From positions 4,030,001 through 4,094,000 of the forward strand of contig NZ_CP121682.1 in assembly GCF_029760955.1 (NCBI RefSeq): DNA of 64,000 bases, given 5' to 3'. Position 1 is the first letter of the stretch. Every line of letters begins with the position of its first letter. The notes beneath the pieces were generated by a model, which saw nothing but the letters and a program-made list of their open reading frames with translations, made no database searches and had not been told where the DNA came from. This stretch comes from Streptomyces cathayae (lineage in GTDB: Bacteria > Actinomycetota > Actinomycetes > Streptomycetales > Streptomycetaceae). Made by a program: the position numbers and the translations under genes. Positions 37,852 through 48,905 of the stretch are shown here, piece by piece.

Positions 37852-38655
37852 TCAGCCCAGCAACCGCTCCACCACCACCGCGATGCCGTCCTCCTCGTTG
37901 GAGGACGTCACCTCGTCGGCCACCGCCCGCAGATCCTGGTGGGCGTTGGCCATGGCGACGCCCTGCGTGGCCCAGGCGAACATCGGAATGTCGTTCGGCA
38001 TGTCGCCGAACGCGATCGTCCCCGCGGCCTTCACCCCCAGCCGGCGAGCGGCCAGGGAGAGCCCGGTGGCCTTGGACAGACCGAGAGGGAGCAGTTCGAC
38101 GATGCCCTCGCCCGCCATGGTGACGGTGACGAAACCGCCCGCGGTGCGGGTGACCGCATCGACGAGTTCGTCGTCGGTGAGGGTCGGGTGCTGGATGTAC
38201 ACCTTGTTCAACGGCGCCGCCCACAGGTCCGACGCGTCCGTGAACGGAATCGCGGGCAGTGGGCCCTGCACTTCGTAGCCGGGGCCCACCAGCACCTCGC
38301 CGTCCAGCCCGGCGCGGCTCCCGGCCAGGTACAGCGGACCGACCTCCGCCTCGATCTTGGCCAGCGCCACGGCGGCCAGCTGCCGGTCCAGCGTCACCGA
38401 GGTGAGCAGCCGGTGCGCTCCCGCGTCGTACACCTGGGCGCCCTGGCCGCAGACGGCGAGCCCCTGGTAGCCGAGGTCGTCGAGGATGGGCCGGGTCCAG
38501 GGGACCGCGCGCCCGGTGACGACGATGTGGGCGGCGCCCGCCGCGGTGGCCGCGGCGAGCGCGTCACGGGTGCGGCGGGAGACCGAGTGGTCGTCGCGCA
38601 GCAGCGTGCCGTCGAGGTCGGTGGCGATGAGCTGGTAGGGGAACGGCGTACTCAC
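37852..38655 (-). CDS. HAD-IIB (Cof-type) phosphatase, serS-coupled
   Basis: 267 residues with [14 protein letters not shown] at the N-terminus and [10 protein letters not shown] near the end, the complete HAD set. It is a paralogue of the protein at 29498-30406. GTG 38655 overlaps the serS stop by 4 bp, so it is translated with serS. Function is probably dephosphorylation of a small phosphate metabolite; the link with serS is positional only. Confidence 0.88.
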   Translation of the reverse strand: MSTPFPYQLIATDLDGTLLRDDHSVSRRTRDALAAATAAGAAHIVVTGRAVPWTRPILDDLGYQGLAVCGQGAQVYDAGAHRLLTSVTLDRQLAAVALAKIEAEVGPLYLAGSRAGLDGEVLVGPGYEVQGPLPAIPFTDASDLWAAPLNKVYIQHPTLTDDELVDAVTRTAGGFVTVTMAGEGIVELLPLGLSKATGLSLAARRLGVKAAGTIAFGDMPNDIPMFAWATQGVAMANAHQDLRAVADEVTSSNEEDGIAVVVERLLG

Positions 38656-39929
38656 TGGGCGACCGGCTCCAGGAGTTCCCGACCGCCCAGGTACGGACGC
38701 AGCACCTCGGGCACCCGCACCGAGCCGTCCGCCTGCTGGTGGTTCTCCAGGATCGCCACGATGGTGCGCGGCACGGCGCACAGGGTGCCGTTGAGCGTGG
38801 CCAGCGGACGCACCGTCTTGCCGTCACGCACCCGGATCTGGAGCCGACGGGACTGGTACTCGGTGCAGTCCGAGGTCGAGGTCAGCTCGCGGTACTTGCC
38901 CTGGGTCGGGATCCACGCCTCGCAGTCGTACTTCCGCGAGGCGGAGGAGCCCAGGTCGCCCGAGGCTACGTCGATCACGCGGAACGGCAGCTCCAGCGAC
39001 GTCAGCCACTGCTTCTCCCACTCCAGCAGCCGCTGGTGCTCCGCCTGCGACTCCTCGGGAGTGACGTAGGAGAACATCTCGACCTTGTCGAACTGGTGCA
39101 CCCGGAAGATGCCGCGGGTGTCCTTGCCGTGCGAGCCGGCCTCGCGGCGGAAGCAGGGCGAGAAGCCCGCGTAGCGCAGCGGCAGCCGGTCGGCGTCGAT
39201 GATCTCGTCCATGTGGTACGCGGCGAGCGGTACCTCGGAGGTGCCGACCAGGTAGAGGTCGTCCTTCTCGAGGTGGTAGACGTCCTGGGCCGCCTGGCCG
39301 AGGAAGCCGGTGCCCGCCATGGACTGGGGACGGACCAGGGCCGGGGTCAGCATCGGTGTGAAGCCGGCCGCGGTGGCCTGGGCGATCGCGGCGTTCACCA
39401 GCGCCAGCTCGAGCAGGGCGCCGACGCCGGTCAGGAAGTAGAAGCGCGAGCCGGAGACCTTGGCGCCGCGCTCGACGTCGATGGCGCCGAGGAGCTGACC
39501 GAGCTCCAGGTGGTCCTTGGGCTCGAAGCCCTCGGCGCTGAAGTCGCGGGCGGTGCCGTGCGTCTCCAGCGTGACGAAGTCCTCCTCACCGCCGACGGGA
39601 ACGTCGGGGTGGACGAGATTGCTCAGCCGGCCCAGGAGCTCCTGGGTCTCGGCCGCTGCCGCGTCCCGCTCGGCGTCGGCCGCCTTGACGTCGGCGGCGA
39701 GTGTGCCGGCCTTCTTCAACAGCTCGGCCTTCTCGTCACCGGCCGCCTTGGGGATGAGCTTGCCGAGCGCCTTCTGCTCGGCACGCAGCTCGTCGAAGCG
39801 GACGCCGGACGACCTCCGCCGTTCGTCGGCGGACAGGAGGGAGTCGACGAGCGCGACGTCCTCTCCACGGGCACGCTGCGAAGCGCGCACACGGTCGGGG
39901 TCCTCACGGAGCAGGCGAAGGTCAATCAC
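38652..39929 (-). CDS. serS: Seryl-tRNA synthetase
   Basis: 425 residues, the standard length. An N-terminal coiled-coil arm (about 27-100), which binds the long variable arm of tRNA-Ser, precedes the class II catalytic core with motif 2 ([22 protein letters not shown] in pieces) and motif 3 ([16 protein letters not shown]). It charges tRNA-Ser with serine in the cytoplasm. GTG 39929 begins [12 protein letters not shown], the usual start. The tRNA-Ser(UGA) at 58738 and the tRNA-like gene at 37671 are potential substrates. Confidence 0.96.
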   Translation of the reverse strand: MIDLRLLREDPDRVRASQRARGEDVALVDSLLSADERRRSSGVRFDELRAEQKALGKLIPKAAGDEKAELLKKAGTLAADVKAADAERDAAAAETQELLGRLSNLVHPDVPVGGEEDFVTLETHGTARDFSAEGFEPKDHLELGQLLGAIDVERGAKVSGSRFYFLTGVGALLELALVNAAIAQATAAGFTPMLTPALVRPQSMAGTGFLGQAAQDVYHLEKDDLYLVGTSEVPLAAYHMDEIIDADRLPLRYAGFSPCFRREAGSHGKDTRGIFRVHQFDKVEMFSYVTPEESQAEHQRLLEWEKQWLTSLELPFRVIDVASGDLGSSASRKYDCEAWIPTQGKYRELTSTSDCTEYQSRRLQIRVRDGKTVRPLATLNGTLCAVPRTIVAILENHQQADGSVRVPEVLRPYLGGRELLEPVAQ

Positions 39930-40548
39930 GCGGTCAAGGCTACCGGTGCACGGTGACAGCCCACGACTCACTATTCCGAGAGGACCGATCCCATTCCGTT
40001 ATGGGTGGTGTGCGTAATATGTCCCGAACTCGACGGGGTCGGCAGGGTGGTGGGGTGACGGAGTGGTCGATGGGCATTCACCGGAAGGCGTCCCGGGTGG
40101 TCAATGCGCGGGTGCCGCTCCCTGGGGAGAGTCAGTCGCACAGGCGGCTCGTTGACTGGAATTCCTTGCGGGAAACGGAACCTGGGGCCTGGTTGTCCAC
40201 AGGTGACCACAGTCTTTCGAAAGTTATCCACAGGGTGTGAAGGGAATCTGTGGACACCGGAATCGACCACTCCGAAACGCGCGACCGGAGGAAGGGTTCC
40301 CGGCGCAAGCTTCCCTTACCTCCCCTTTCGAGGAGGAAGAGGCTGATCCAAAGGGTTACCGAAAGGAAAAGAGGGAGCGAAGGGTGATCCATGGGTGCGT
40401 GAATGCAATCACGGACACAGGGGGGATTTGTCGACCGAACGGGGCAATGCTGTCGACTTGTCCCCAGGTCGAGAAGCGGACCTGTGGATAACTTCTGTGG
40501 ATAACGAAAATCAGCAGGTAGGACCGGCCCCACCTCGACTGGAGCCCC
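39930..40548. other. serS-pheA intergenic region
   Basis: 619 bp without a convincing gene. It is less GC-rich than its flanks and contains six DnaA boxes (annotated separately) plus purine-rich and AT-richer stretches near 40330-40390. It also holds the serS promoter on the minus strand. Confidence 0.6.
40193..40504. promoter_or_regulatory. DnaA-box cluster outside oriC
   Basis: Perfect boxes: TTGTCCACA 40193-40201 (+), TTATCCACA 40224-40232 (+), and TTATCCACA on the minus strand at 40483-40491 and 40496-40504. One-mismatch boxes: 40249-40257 (-) and 40458-40466 (+, TTGTCCCCA). No dnaA or dnaN gene is present, so this is not the standard oriC. S. coelicolor has three such clusters near oriC (H69, H24 and D78), of which D78 titrates DnaA; this may be one of them. 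Confidence 0.85.
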
Positions 40549-41481
40549 TCAGAACCGGCCGTCCTGGCAGCGCGCCACCCAGTCCGCCGCGGACACGAAC
40601 TCGGCGTCCGATGTTCCGGGCAGCGGATCCCGTACCTCCGTCGGCTGCACATCCGCACGCGGGTACGAACCGAGGAAGCGCACCTGAAGGCAGATCCGTT
40701 TGAGTCCCGTCAACGTCTCGGCCACCCTGCGGTCCGAGATATGTCCCTCGGCGTCGATGCAGAAACAGTAATTGCCGATACCGGCACCGGTGGGCCGGGA
40801 CTGGAGCAGCATCAGGTTGACGCCCCTGGTGGCGAACTCGTCCAACAGGTCGCGCAGGCCACCGGGGTGGTCGTCGCGCTGCCACAGCACGATGGACGTC
40901 TTGTCCGCACCCGTGCGCGCGGCGGGCCGGGCCGGGCGTCCGACCAGCACGAAGCGGGTCTGGGCGTTCTCCGCGTCGTGGATTCCGGTCTCCAGGGCCT
41001 CCAGCCCGTACCGGGCCGCCGCGAACTCGCCGGCGAAAGCCGCGTCGTACCTGCCCTCCTGCACCAGACGGGCCCCGTCGGCGTTGGAGGCGGCCGATTC
41101 CCAGGCGGCGTCCGGGAGGTGCTGTTTCAGCCAGTTGCGCACCTGTGGCTGGGCGGCGGGGTGGGCGGTGACCGTCTTGATGTCCGAGAGCTTGGTGCCG
41201 GGGCGGACGAGCAGCGCGAAGGTGATCGACAGCAGTACCTCGCGGTAGATCATCAGCGGGGTGCCCGCGACCAGTTCGTCGAGGGTGGTGGTGATGCCGC
41301 CCTCGACGGAGTTCTCGATGGGGACGAACGCGGCCTCGGCCTCACCGGCGCGTACCGCGTCGAGCGCGGACTGCACGGACACATACGGGATCAGTTCCCG
41401 GGTGGCCGCCTCCGGAAGGGTGCGTAGGGCCACCTCGGTGAAGGTGCCCTCGGGGCCGAGGTACGCATAGCTCGCTGGCAT
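40549..41481 (-). CDS. pheA: Prephenate dehydratase
   Basis: 310 residues: a catalytic PDT domain (1-190) with LGPEGTFTEVA at the start and AQTRFVLVG (the TRF motif), then an ACT domain with LLQSRPTG in place of the usual ESRP, which binds phenylalanine for feedback control. It decarboxylates and dehydrates prephenate to phenylpyruvate. ATG 41481 starts MPASYAYLGPEGT. It is followed by the DnaA-box region. Confidence 0.94.
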   Translation of the reverse strand: MPASYAYLGPEGTFTEVALRTLPEAATRELIPYVSVQSALDAVRAGEAEAAFVPIENSVEGGITTTLDELVAGTPLMIYREVLLSITFALLVRPGTKLSDIKTVTAHPAAQPQVRNWLKQHLPDAAWESAASNADGARLVQEGRYDAAFAGEFAAARYGLEALETGIHDAENAQTRFVLVGRPARPAARTGADKTSIVLWQRDDHPGGLRDLLDEFATRGVNLMLLQSRPTGAGIGNYCFCIDAEGHISDRRVAETLTGLKRICLQVRFLGSYPRADVQPTEVRDPLPGTSDAEFVSAADWVARCQDGRF

Positions 41482-41551
41482 GGACTCACCCTAATGGGCT
41501 CACGCCGACCGCACCTTCGTCCGTGCTCCCAGGAGTGACGCGAGGCGGCTT

Positions 41552-42844
41552 TCACCCCTCCAGCAACCGCTGTCCCACATACTCGCCCTCCGCCGCGCCG
41601 CCCGGCACCGCGAACAGCCCGCTCGCCTCGTGCCGGAGGTACGGCGACAGCGCGTCCCCCCGGTCCAGCTTGCGCTGTACCGGTACGAAGCCCCGCAGCG
41701 GGTCGGCCTGCCAGCAGATGAACAGCAGACCCGCGTCGGGCACGCCGTCCGCGTCCATGCCGTCGTGGTACGAGAGCGGGCGCCGGAGCATCGCCGCGCC
41801 GCCGTTCTGGTCGGGGCGGGTGATCCGTGCGTGGGCGTTGACGGGGACCACCAGATTGCCTCCGGAGTCCGTCTTCTCCAGATCCATCTCGGACGTCTCG
41901 GTGCCTCCGGACAACGGTGCCCCGTCGGACTTGCGGCGCCCGATGACGGCCTCCTGCTCCTTGACCGCGAGTTCCTCCCAGTCGTCGAGAAGCATGCGGA
42001 TACGCCGGACGACGGCGTAGGAGCCGTTCGCCATCCACGCGGGCTCGCCGTTCTCCGGTACGAAGATCCGCTGGTCGAAGTCCGGGTCGGCCGGCTTCGG
42101 GTTGCGGGTGCCGTCGACCTGGCCCATCAGGTTGCGGGCGGTCATGGGCCGGGCGGTGGCACCCGGTGTGCGGTTGAAGCCGTTCATCTGCCACCGGACC
42201 CGGGCCGCCGAACCGGCGTCCTTCTGCACGGCGCGCAGGGCGTGGAAGGCGACGAGGGCGTCATGGGCGCCGATCTGCACCCACAGGTCGCCGTTGCTGC
42301 GTGCCTTGTCCAGGTGGTCGGAGGAGAAGTCGGGCAGCGGATCCAGAGCCACCGGACGCTGTTTCTCCATACCGGTGCGGGCGAAGAAGCTGTGGCCGAA
42401 GCCGAAGGTGACGGTCAGTGAGGAGGGACCGGCGTCGCGGGCCACGTCGGTGTCGCCGTCGGCACTCGGCTCGCCCGCCATCAGCCGCCGGGCCGTCTCC
42501 GACCAGCGGCGCAGCAGGGCGGCGGCCTCCTTGCGCCCGGCGCCCGGCGTCAGGTCGAAGGCGACGAGATGGCCGCGGGCGGGGAGTCCCTGGGTGATGC
42601 CGGGCTGATGTTTCCCGTGAAACATCGCCCTGCCCGCGCCCACCGAGGTCAGTGGGGTCGCCTCGGAGGGCGCGGCGGCGTAGCCCACGGCGCTGCCCGC
42701 CGCACCGAGCACGAGCCCGGTGGCCCCGGCGGTGCCGAGCAGACGGCGGCGGGAGATGCCCTTCCGGTCGTCCGGTACGGCGGCTCCTTCCCGGGTTTCC
42801 GGTGCCGCGAGGGGGCGGGCCTCCGGAGTGGACTGGTCAGTCAT
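41552..42844 (-). CDS. dtpA: Tat-exported Dyp-type haem peroxidase (DtpA/EfeB-like)
   Basis: 430 residues with a twin-arginine signal (SRRRLLG, about 31-37, then a hydrophobic AGATGLVLGAAGSAVG). The Dyp family motif GXXDG is GQVDG with the distal Asp, and the proximal His lies in NAHARITRP. It should be a secreted or membrane-associated peroxidase. In S. lividans DtpA is required for maturation of the copper oxidase GlxA. It is last in the copper cluster, 6 bp after copCD. A parS-like site lies in its N-terminal coding region. Confidence 0.92.
   Translation of the reverse strand: MTDQSTPEARPLAAPETREGAAVPDDRKGISRRRLLGTAGATGLVLGAAGSAVGYAAAPSEATPLTSVGAGRAMFHGKHQPGITQGLPARGHLVAFDLTPGAGRKEAAALLRRWSETARRLMAGEPSADGDTDVARDAGPSSLTVTFGFGHSFFARTGMEKQRPVALDPLPDFSSDHLDKARSNGDLWVQIGAHDALVAFHALRAVQKDAGSAARVRWQMNGFNRTPGATARPMTARNLMGQVDGTRNPKPADPDFDQRIFVPENGEPAWMANGSYAVVRRIRMLLDDWEELAVKEQEAVIGRRKSDGAPLSGGTETSEMDLEKTDSGGNLVVPVNAHARITRPDQNGGAAMLRRPLSYHDGMDADGVPDAGLLFICWQADPLRGFVPVQRKLDRGDALSPYLRHEASGLFAVPGGAAEGEYVGQRLLEG
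42610..42623. promoter_or_regulatory. parS-like site 5 (13/14), intragenic
   Basis: GTTTCCCGTGAAAC, one mismatch (A to C at position 6), inside dtpA. On the minus strand it encodes Met-Phe-His-Gly-Lys. Confidence 0.6.
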
Positions 42845-42850
42845 GGTGGT

Positions 42851-44965
<2,115 letters not shown>

Positions 44966-44978
44966 GGGGGTGTCTCCC

Positions 44979-45452
44979 TCAGTGTCCGTGCTTCGGGGTG
45001 TGGGTGGCCGACTTCACCGGTATCTCGACCGTGACGGGGTCGGAGTGGGCGAAACGCAACTCGACGGAGACCTTCTGACCCTGCTTCGGCTTCCGCTTCA
45101 ACTGCTCGAACATCAGGTGGCTGCCGCCGCTCTCGAGCACGAGGCTTCCGCGGGCCGGGATGTCGAGTCCGTCGACCTCCCGCATGGACCCGTCGACGGT
45201 CTCGTGCACGGTGACGCGTTCGGCGATGTCACTGCCGACCGAGGTCAGCCGGTCGTCCGCGCCGCCCTTGTTGCTGATGACGAGGAAGCCGGCCGCCAGG
45301 TCCGACACCGGCTGCGGCATGTACGCGGAGTCGACGGACAGTTCGGCCGTGTCGCTGCCGGAGCCCGAGCCGCCGGAGCCCGAGCCGCCGCAGCCGGCCA
45401 GGGCCAGCGCCCCGGCGGCGGTCACCGCGGCGAGCGCGAGACGACGCCTCAC
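44979..45452 (-). CDS. ecuC: PCuAC-family extracellular copper chaperone (lipoprotein)
   Basis: 157 residues: a lipoprotein signal with lipobox LAGC, a Ser/Gly linker, then a PCuAC domain with the copper-binding set VHE...M and GGSHLMF, and a His-containing tail (HTPKHGH). It should bind Cu(I) outside the membrane and pass it to Sco or an oxidase, as ECuC does in S. lividans. ATG 45452 overlaps the sco stop by 4 bp. Confidence 0.92.
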   Translation of the reverse strand: MRRRLALAAVTAAGALALAGCGGSGSGGSGSGSDTAELSVDSAYMPQPVSDLAAGFLVISNKGGADDRLTSVGSDIAERVTVHETVDGSMREVDGLDIPARGSLVLESGGSHLMFEQLKRKPKQGQKVSVELRFAHSDPVTVEIPVKSATHTPKHGH

Positions 45453-46105
45453 GGGCTCTCACCCTCGATGATGCGGGGGAGGTCCTCGGTGTAGTCCTCG
45501 ACGGTGGCGTCCTCGCCGTACAGGAGGTAGCCGCCGTCGGTCTTCGGGGAGAAGGCGATGACCTGGGTGCCGTGGTCGGAGACGACCTGGCCCTTGTCGT
45601 CCTTGCGCGGTGCGTTGATCGAGATGCCGAGGGTGCGGGCGCCGGCCTGGATCGTGTCGAAGTCGCCGGTCAGGCCGACGACCTGGTCGTCGATGCCCTT
45701 GAGCCACTTGCCGAGTGCGGCGGAGGTGTCCCGCTCGGGGTCGGTGGTGACGAACACGATCCGCAGCTCGTCCTGCTGGTCCTGGGACAGCTGCTTCTTG
45801 GCCACCGCGAGGTTGTTCATGGTCAGCGGGCAGACGTCGGGGCAGTGCGTGTAGCCGAAGTAGATCAGTGTGGGCTTGCCGGCGGTCTCCTCTCGGAAGT
45901 CGTACTCCTTGCCCTGCGTGTCGGTGAGGACGAGGTCCGGCTTCTCGAACGGCTTGTCGAGGAGTGTGGCCGCCTTCTCCGCGCCGGCCTCCTCGGAGAC
46001 CACGGCGACGGGCTTGCCGCCGTCGCCGTCGCCGCTGCCGCAGGCGGAGAGGGTCAGGGTGGCGGCGGCGAGCAGGGCGGCCGCCGTGAAGGTCTTCTTG
46101 CGCAT
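45449..46105 (-). CDS. sco: Sco1/SenC-family copper chaperone
   Basis: 218 residues: a lipoprotein signal (LTLSAC), a thioredoxin fold with CPDVC and the distant His in SDHGTQ, the three copper ligands of Sco proteins. It is anchored outside the membrane and delivers Cu to cytochrome c oxidase CuA. ATG 46105 begins MRKKTFTAAALLAA. It is translationally coupled to ecuC and preceded by a 17-bp hairpin. Confidence 0.94.
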   Translation of the reverse strand: MRKKTFTAAALLAAATLTLSACGSGDGDGGKPVAVVSEEAGAEKAATLLDKPFEKPDLVLTDTQGKEYDFREETAGKPTLIYFGYTHCPDVCPLTMNNLAVAKKQLSQDQQDELRIVFVTTDPERDTSAALGKWLKGIDDQVVGLTGDFDTIQAGARTLGISINAPRKDDKGQVVSDHGTQVIAFSPKTDGGYLLYGEDATVEDYTEDLPRIIEGESP

Positions 46106-46130
46106 GATGGTTTCCAGGATGTGAGTTCTC

Positions 46131-46180
46131 CGGCGCGCACCGGGGTCCCACGGGGCCGTGGGTGACCCCGGTGCGCGCCG
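46131..46180 (-). terminator. 17-bp perfect hairpin between ycnI and sco
   Basis: CGGCGCGCACCGGGGTC (46131-46147) pairs perfectly with 46164-46180; the loop can form a smaller CCACGG/CCGTGG helix. It follows ycnI and precedes sco on the same strand, so it may reduce read-through into sco. Confidence 0.8.
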
Positions 46181-46195
46181 TCCAGTGGGGAGGGG

Positions 46196-46954
46196 TCAGG
46201 CGGAGGTGCGCCGACGCCCGGCGAGCACGCCGTAGGCGACGCCGGCGGCGCCGACGACGATGCCGACGATGCCGAGGACACGGGCGGTGGTGTCGGTGCC
46301 GCCGGAGTCGGCGGCCGCGGTGGTTTCCGCGGCGGCCTTCTCGGCGTCCCCGGCGGACTTGTCCTCGTCGGCCTCGTGGGCCTTGTCGTCCGACGTGCCG
46401 TGCGAGTGGCCGTCGGCGGAGGCCTCGGACAGGGCGAGGACGGGAGCCGGGTAGTCGGGCTCGTCCTTGCCCTCCTGCGGCACCTCGATCCAGCGGACGA
46501 CCTCCTTGTCGGAGTACGTCTGCAGGGCCTTGAAGACCAGTTCGTCGGTGTTCTCCGGCAGGGAGCCGACGGACACCGGGAACTTCTGGAAGAAGCCCGG
46601 CTCGATGCCGTCGTCGTCGGCGGTCCAGGTGACCTTGGTGACGGCCTCGTCGATCTTCTTGCCGTGCACCTCCAGCGGCTTGTCCAGCTTGGACTTGGTG
46701 ACCTTGACGTCCCAGCCGTCGATCGGCTGCGGCATCACGGAGGCCAGCGGGTGGTCGGTCGGGAAGGTCACCTCGAGCTTGGTCGTCGACGCGTTGTCAC
46801 GCTCGTTGGGGACCTTGAAGTTCACCACCGCGTAACCGCCCTTGGCGGCCTCGCCCTCGGGCTGCACGCTGACGTGCGCGAAGGCGGGGGCGGACAGGGT
46901 GAGGACGGCGACACCGGCGACGGCACCGGCGGCGGCGATACGGGAAGCCTTCAT
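46196..46954 (-). CDS. YcnI-like (DUF1775) copper metallochaperone
   Basis: 252 residues: a signal peptide ending AFA so that the mature protein starts His-Val-Ser, the histidine brace residue of the family; a DUF1775 beta domain (to about 180); a hydrophilic stretch with GHSHG; one C-terminal TM helix with RRR after it. It would bind Cu(II) outside and remain anchored. ATG 46954 (MKASRIAAAG) starts the signal peptide. Confidence 0.9.
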   Translation of the reverse strand: MKASRIAAAGAVAGVAVLTLSAPAFAHVSVQPEGEAAKGGYAVVNFKVPNERDNASTTKLEVTFPTDHPLASVMPQPIDGWDVKVTKSKLDKPLEVHGKKIDEAVTKVTWTADDDGIEPGFFQKFPVSVGSLPENTDELVFKALQTYSDKEVVRWIEVPQEGKDEPDYPAPVLALSEASADGHSHGTSDDKAHEADEDKSAGDAEKAAAETTAAADSGGTDTTARVLGIVGIVVGAAGVAYGVLAGRRRTSA

Positions 46955-47305
46955 GGCAGAAGCACTCCGCTTCGATGGGGTTCGGCTGACGATGAGGGAT
47001 ACGCGCACGGGCGAGCACGTGTGCCGGTGAAGACCTGTGGCGGTGAGCACCTGTGCCGGTGACGGCTCTGCCGTCCGGCCGCCGGGTCGTCGACCGCGGG
47101 GCCGTGACGTCCGGGTCACCGAGCGCTGTCCGCGACGGTTCGGTCGCCGACGGCTCGTCGTACACGGGAAAACACGGGAAACACGTGAGGAACACGCGAG
47201 GAGTACGCGAGGAACACGCGGGAGGCAGACGCACACGCGTGCCGCGCGCCGGCGTCCCTCTCCTCCTCCGGTTGTCCGGCGGTGGCGGAGTGCGGCCCGG
47301 TCGTG
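46955..47305. other. Intergenic region with short imperfect repeats
   Basis: 351 bp with no gene. About three imperfect copies of CACCTGTGCCGGTGA-like 15-mers at 47014-47056, and five imperfect repeats of a GAACACGCGAG-type unit at 47161-47223. No clear copper-repressor site was seen. It must contain the ycnI promoter. Confidence 0.45.
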
Positions 47306-48133
47306 TCAGGCGGCGAGTGCGAGTGCGGCACCGGCCGGCGGGCCTCGGCGGATCACCGTGTGCTGGAGTGCGGCGGTACGGGGTACGGGCGGCGCGGGCG
47401 GTGCGGTGCGCACCGGGCACGGGGCGACCGGCAAAGTCCCCGGGAGGCCCGCGCGCAGGGCGAGCACCAGAGCGAGTGCCGCGCGCAGCGACCGTACGAG
47501 GGCGCCTTCGGCGACGCCGTGTGCCGACAGTTCGGTCAGCCGCAGCAATGCCAGGTCGCCGCGGCGCAGCAGCCAGCCCGTGGCGAGTGCCACGAGGACG
47601 TGCGCGAGCAGCATCGGCAGGGTCGGCAGCAGTGCGGGCACCGACGAGTCCACCGCGGCCGAGGACAGTGCGTCCCCCTGGGCGTGCGCGTGGGTGTCGC
47701 CGGTCGCGCCGGGGTGGATCCGCGCGTCGATGAGGATGCGCTGCGCCTGCGCGGGGCTGATGGCCGCCGCGGTGGTGCCGCACATCAGTCGTGCGGCCTG
47801 CTCGATCAGCGAGGCGTCGGACAGGGGCGACGCCGCGTCCGCGGGGGCCGCCGCGCCGTGCTGGCCGATGCCGAACACGATGTGCAGGACGGTCTGACCG
47901 GCCGCCAGCATGGCCGCGATCCCCGGCAGGGAGCGCACGCGTCCGGCGAGCGGTGCCGCGACCGCGACCGTCCCGAGGAATCCCGCGCCCAGGGTCCACA
48001 GGGGAACGGCGGCGCGGGAGGCGAGGGTGTGACCTGCCCCGGCCAGCACGACACAGACCGCGGCGAACACCGCGGCCCGCAGGGTCCGGAGCCCGCGTCC
48101 GGAGCGCGTCGTGCGCGGGTGGGGGGCAGTCAT
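47306..48133 (-). CDS. Hypothetical multi-pass membrane protein in copper cluster
   Basis: 275 residues with about five hydrophobic segments; a loop between TM3 and TM4 contains DTHAHAQGD. The C-terminus is Pro/Ala-rich and cytosolic. No family recognised, though a membrane protein at this place next to ycnI is common in actinomycetes. The position and His-containing loop suggest a metal link; inferred only. ATG 48133 starts the protein. Confidence 0.7.
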   Translation of the reverse strand: MTAPHPRTTRSGRGLRTLRAAVFAAVCVVLAGAGHTLASRAAVPLWTLGAGFLGTVAVAAPLAGRVRSLPGIAAMLAAGQTVLHIVFGIGQHGAAAPADAASPLSDASLIEQAARLMCGTTAAAISPAQAQRILIDARIHPGATGDTHAHAQGDALSSAAVDSSVPALLPTLPMLLAHVLVALATGWLLRRGDLALLRLTELSAHGVAEGALVRSLRAALALVLALRAGLPGTLPVAPCPVRTAPPAPPVPRTAALQHTVIRRGPPAGAALALAA

Positions 48134-48353
48134 GGCGGCCTCATCATCGCACTGGCCCCGCCGCCGCTGTACGGCAGGTCCGCAAGATGCGGTACGACCG
48201 GAAGATCACCTCTGTCATCAACCGTCCCACATGCACCCTTCGGCTCCACGGCGCGCCCGCCGTATGGGGGGTGTCACGTCAACTGCACGCTTACAACCGG
48301 GCACGCAGGGCAATACGTAACGGTATGTCGAGCCGCGGCCGGGAGGCTGGAGC

Positions 48354-48818
48354 ATGAGCATCTGGTGGTCACTCCATCTGCGGCGCGACGCTGCCAGCGT
48401 GCCGCTCGCCCGGCGTCTGCTGATCGGCGCCATGGAGACCGCGGGCGTCGACCCCGACATTTCCTACGACCTCTCCGTGGCCCTCAGTGAGGCCTGCGCG
48501 AACGCCGTCGAACACGGTGGGGACGCCGCCCGGGGCGGTTCCTCGGAGGCGTACCGGGTGACCGCCTACCTCGACGGCGAGAAGTGCCGCATCGAGGTCG
48601 CCGACGCGGGACCCGGCTTTCCCGCCGGAACCGGCGGCCGCGTACGCCCGGCGACCCGCCCCGTGCCGTCCGACGCGGAACACGGCCGCGGCCTCTGCCT
48701 CATCCAGGAACTCGCCGACCACGTCCACATCGGCAACAAACCGGGGCTGGACGGCGCCGTGGTGAGCTTCGACAAGATCCTCAAATGGCGGAAGGACGCG
48801 CCGCTGATGGCGGTCTGA
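48354..48818 (+). CDS. RsbW-like HATPase (anti-sigma-type kinase)
   Basis: 154 residues of a GHKL ATPase domain: N-box ALSEACANAVEHG, G1-box VADAGPGF and G2-type EHGRGLCLI. Such proteins bind and phosphorylate anti-sigma antagonists or sequester sigma factors. No cognate sigma or anti-anti-sigma gene is adjacent. ATG 48354 (MSIWWSLHLRRDA) is typical of the streptomycete subgroup. It converges with pepP at a 24-bp hairpin. Confidence 0.88.
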   Translation: MSIWWSLHLRRDAASVPLARRLLIGAMETAGVDPDISYDLSVALSEACANAVEHGGDAARGGSSEAYRVTAYLDGEKCRIEVADAGPGFPAGTGGRVRPATRPVPSDAEHGRGLCLIQELADHVHIGNKPGLDGAVVSFDKILKWRKDAPLMAV

Positions 48819-48854
48819 CCGCACCGCCGGAGCTCCGGACACGCTCGCGCCCCT

Positions 48855-48904
48855 GAACGCCCGTCGGCCGGGCACCACTCGTGGTGCCCGGCCGACGGGC
48901 GTTC
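48855..48904. terminator. 50-bp near-perfect palindrome, bidirectional terminator
   Basis: 24 bases (48855-48878) are exactly complementary to 48881-48904, with only TC in the centre. It lies between the convergent HATPase stop (48818) and pepP stop (48906). Confidence 0.88.
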
Positions 48905-48905
48905 G

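Noticed and set aside
40193..40504. The DnaA-box cluster as oriC
   Set aside because: No dnaA or dnaN nearby and too few boxes for a Streptomyces oriC, which has about twenty.
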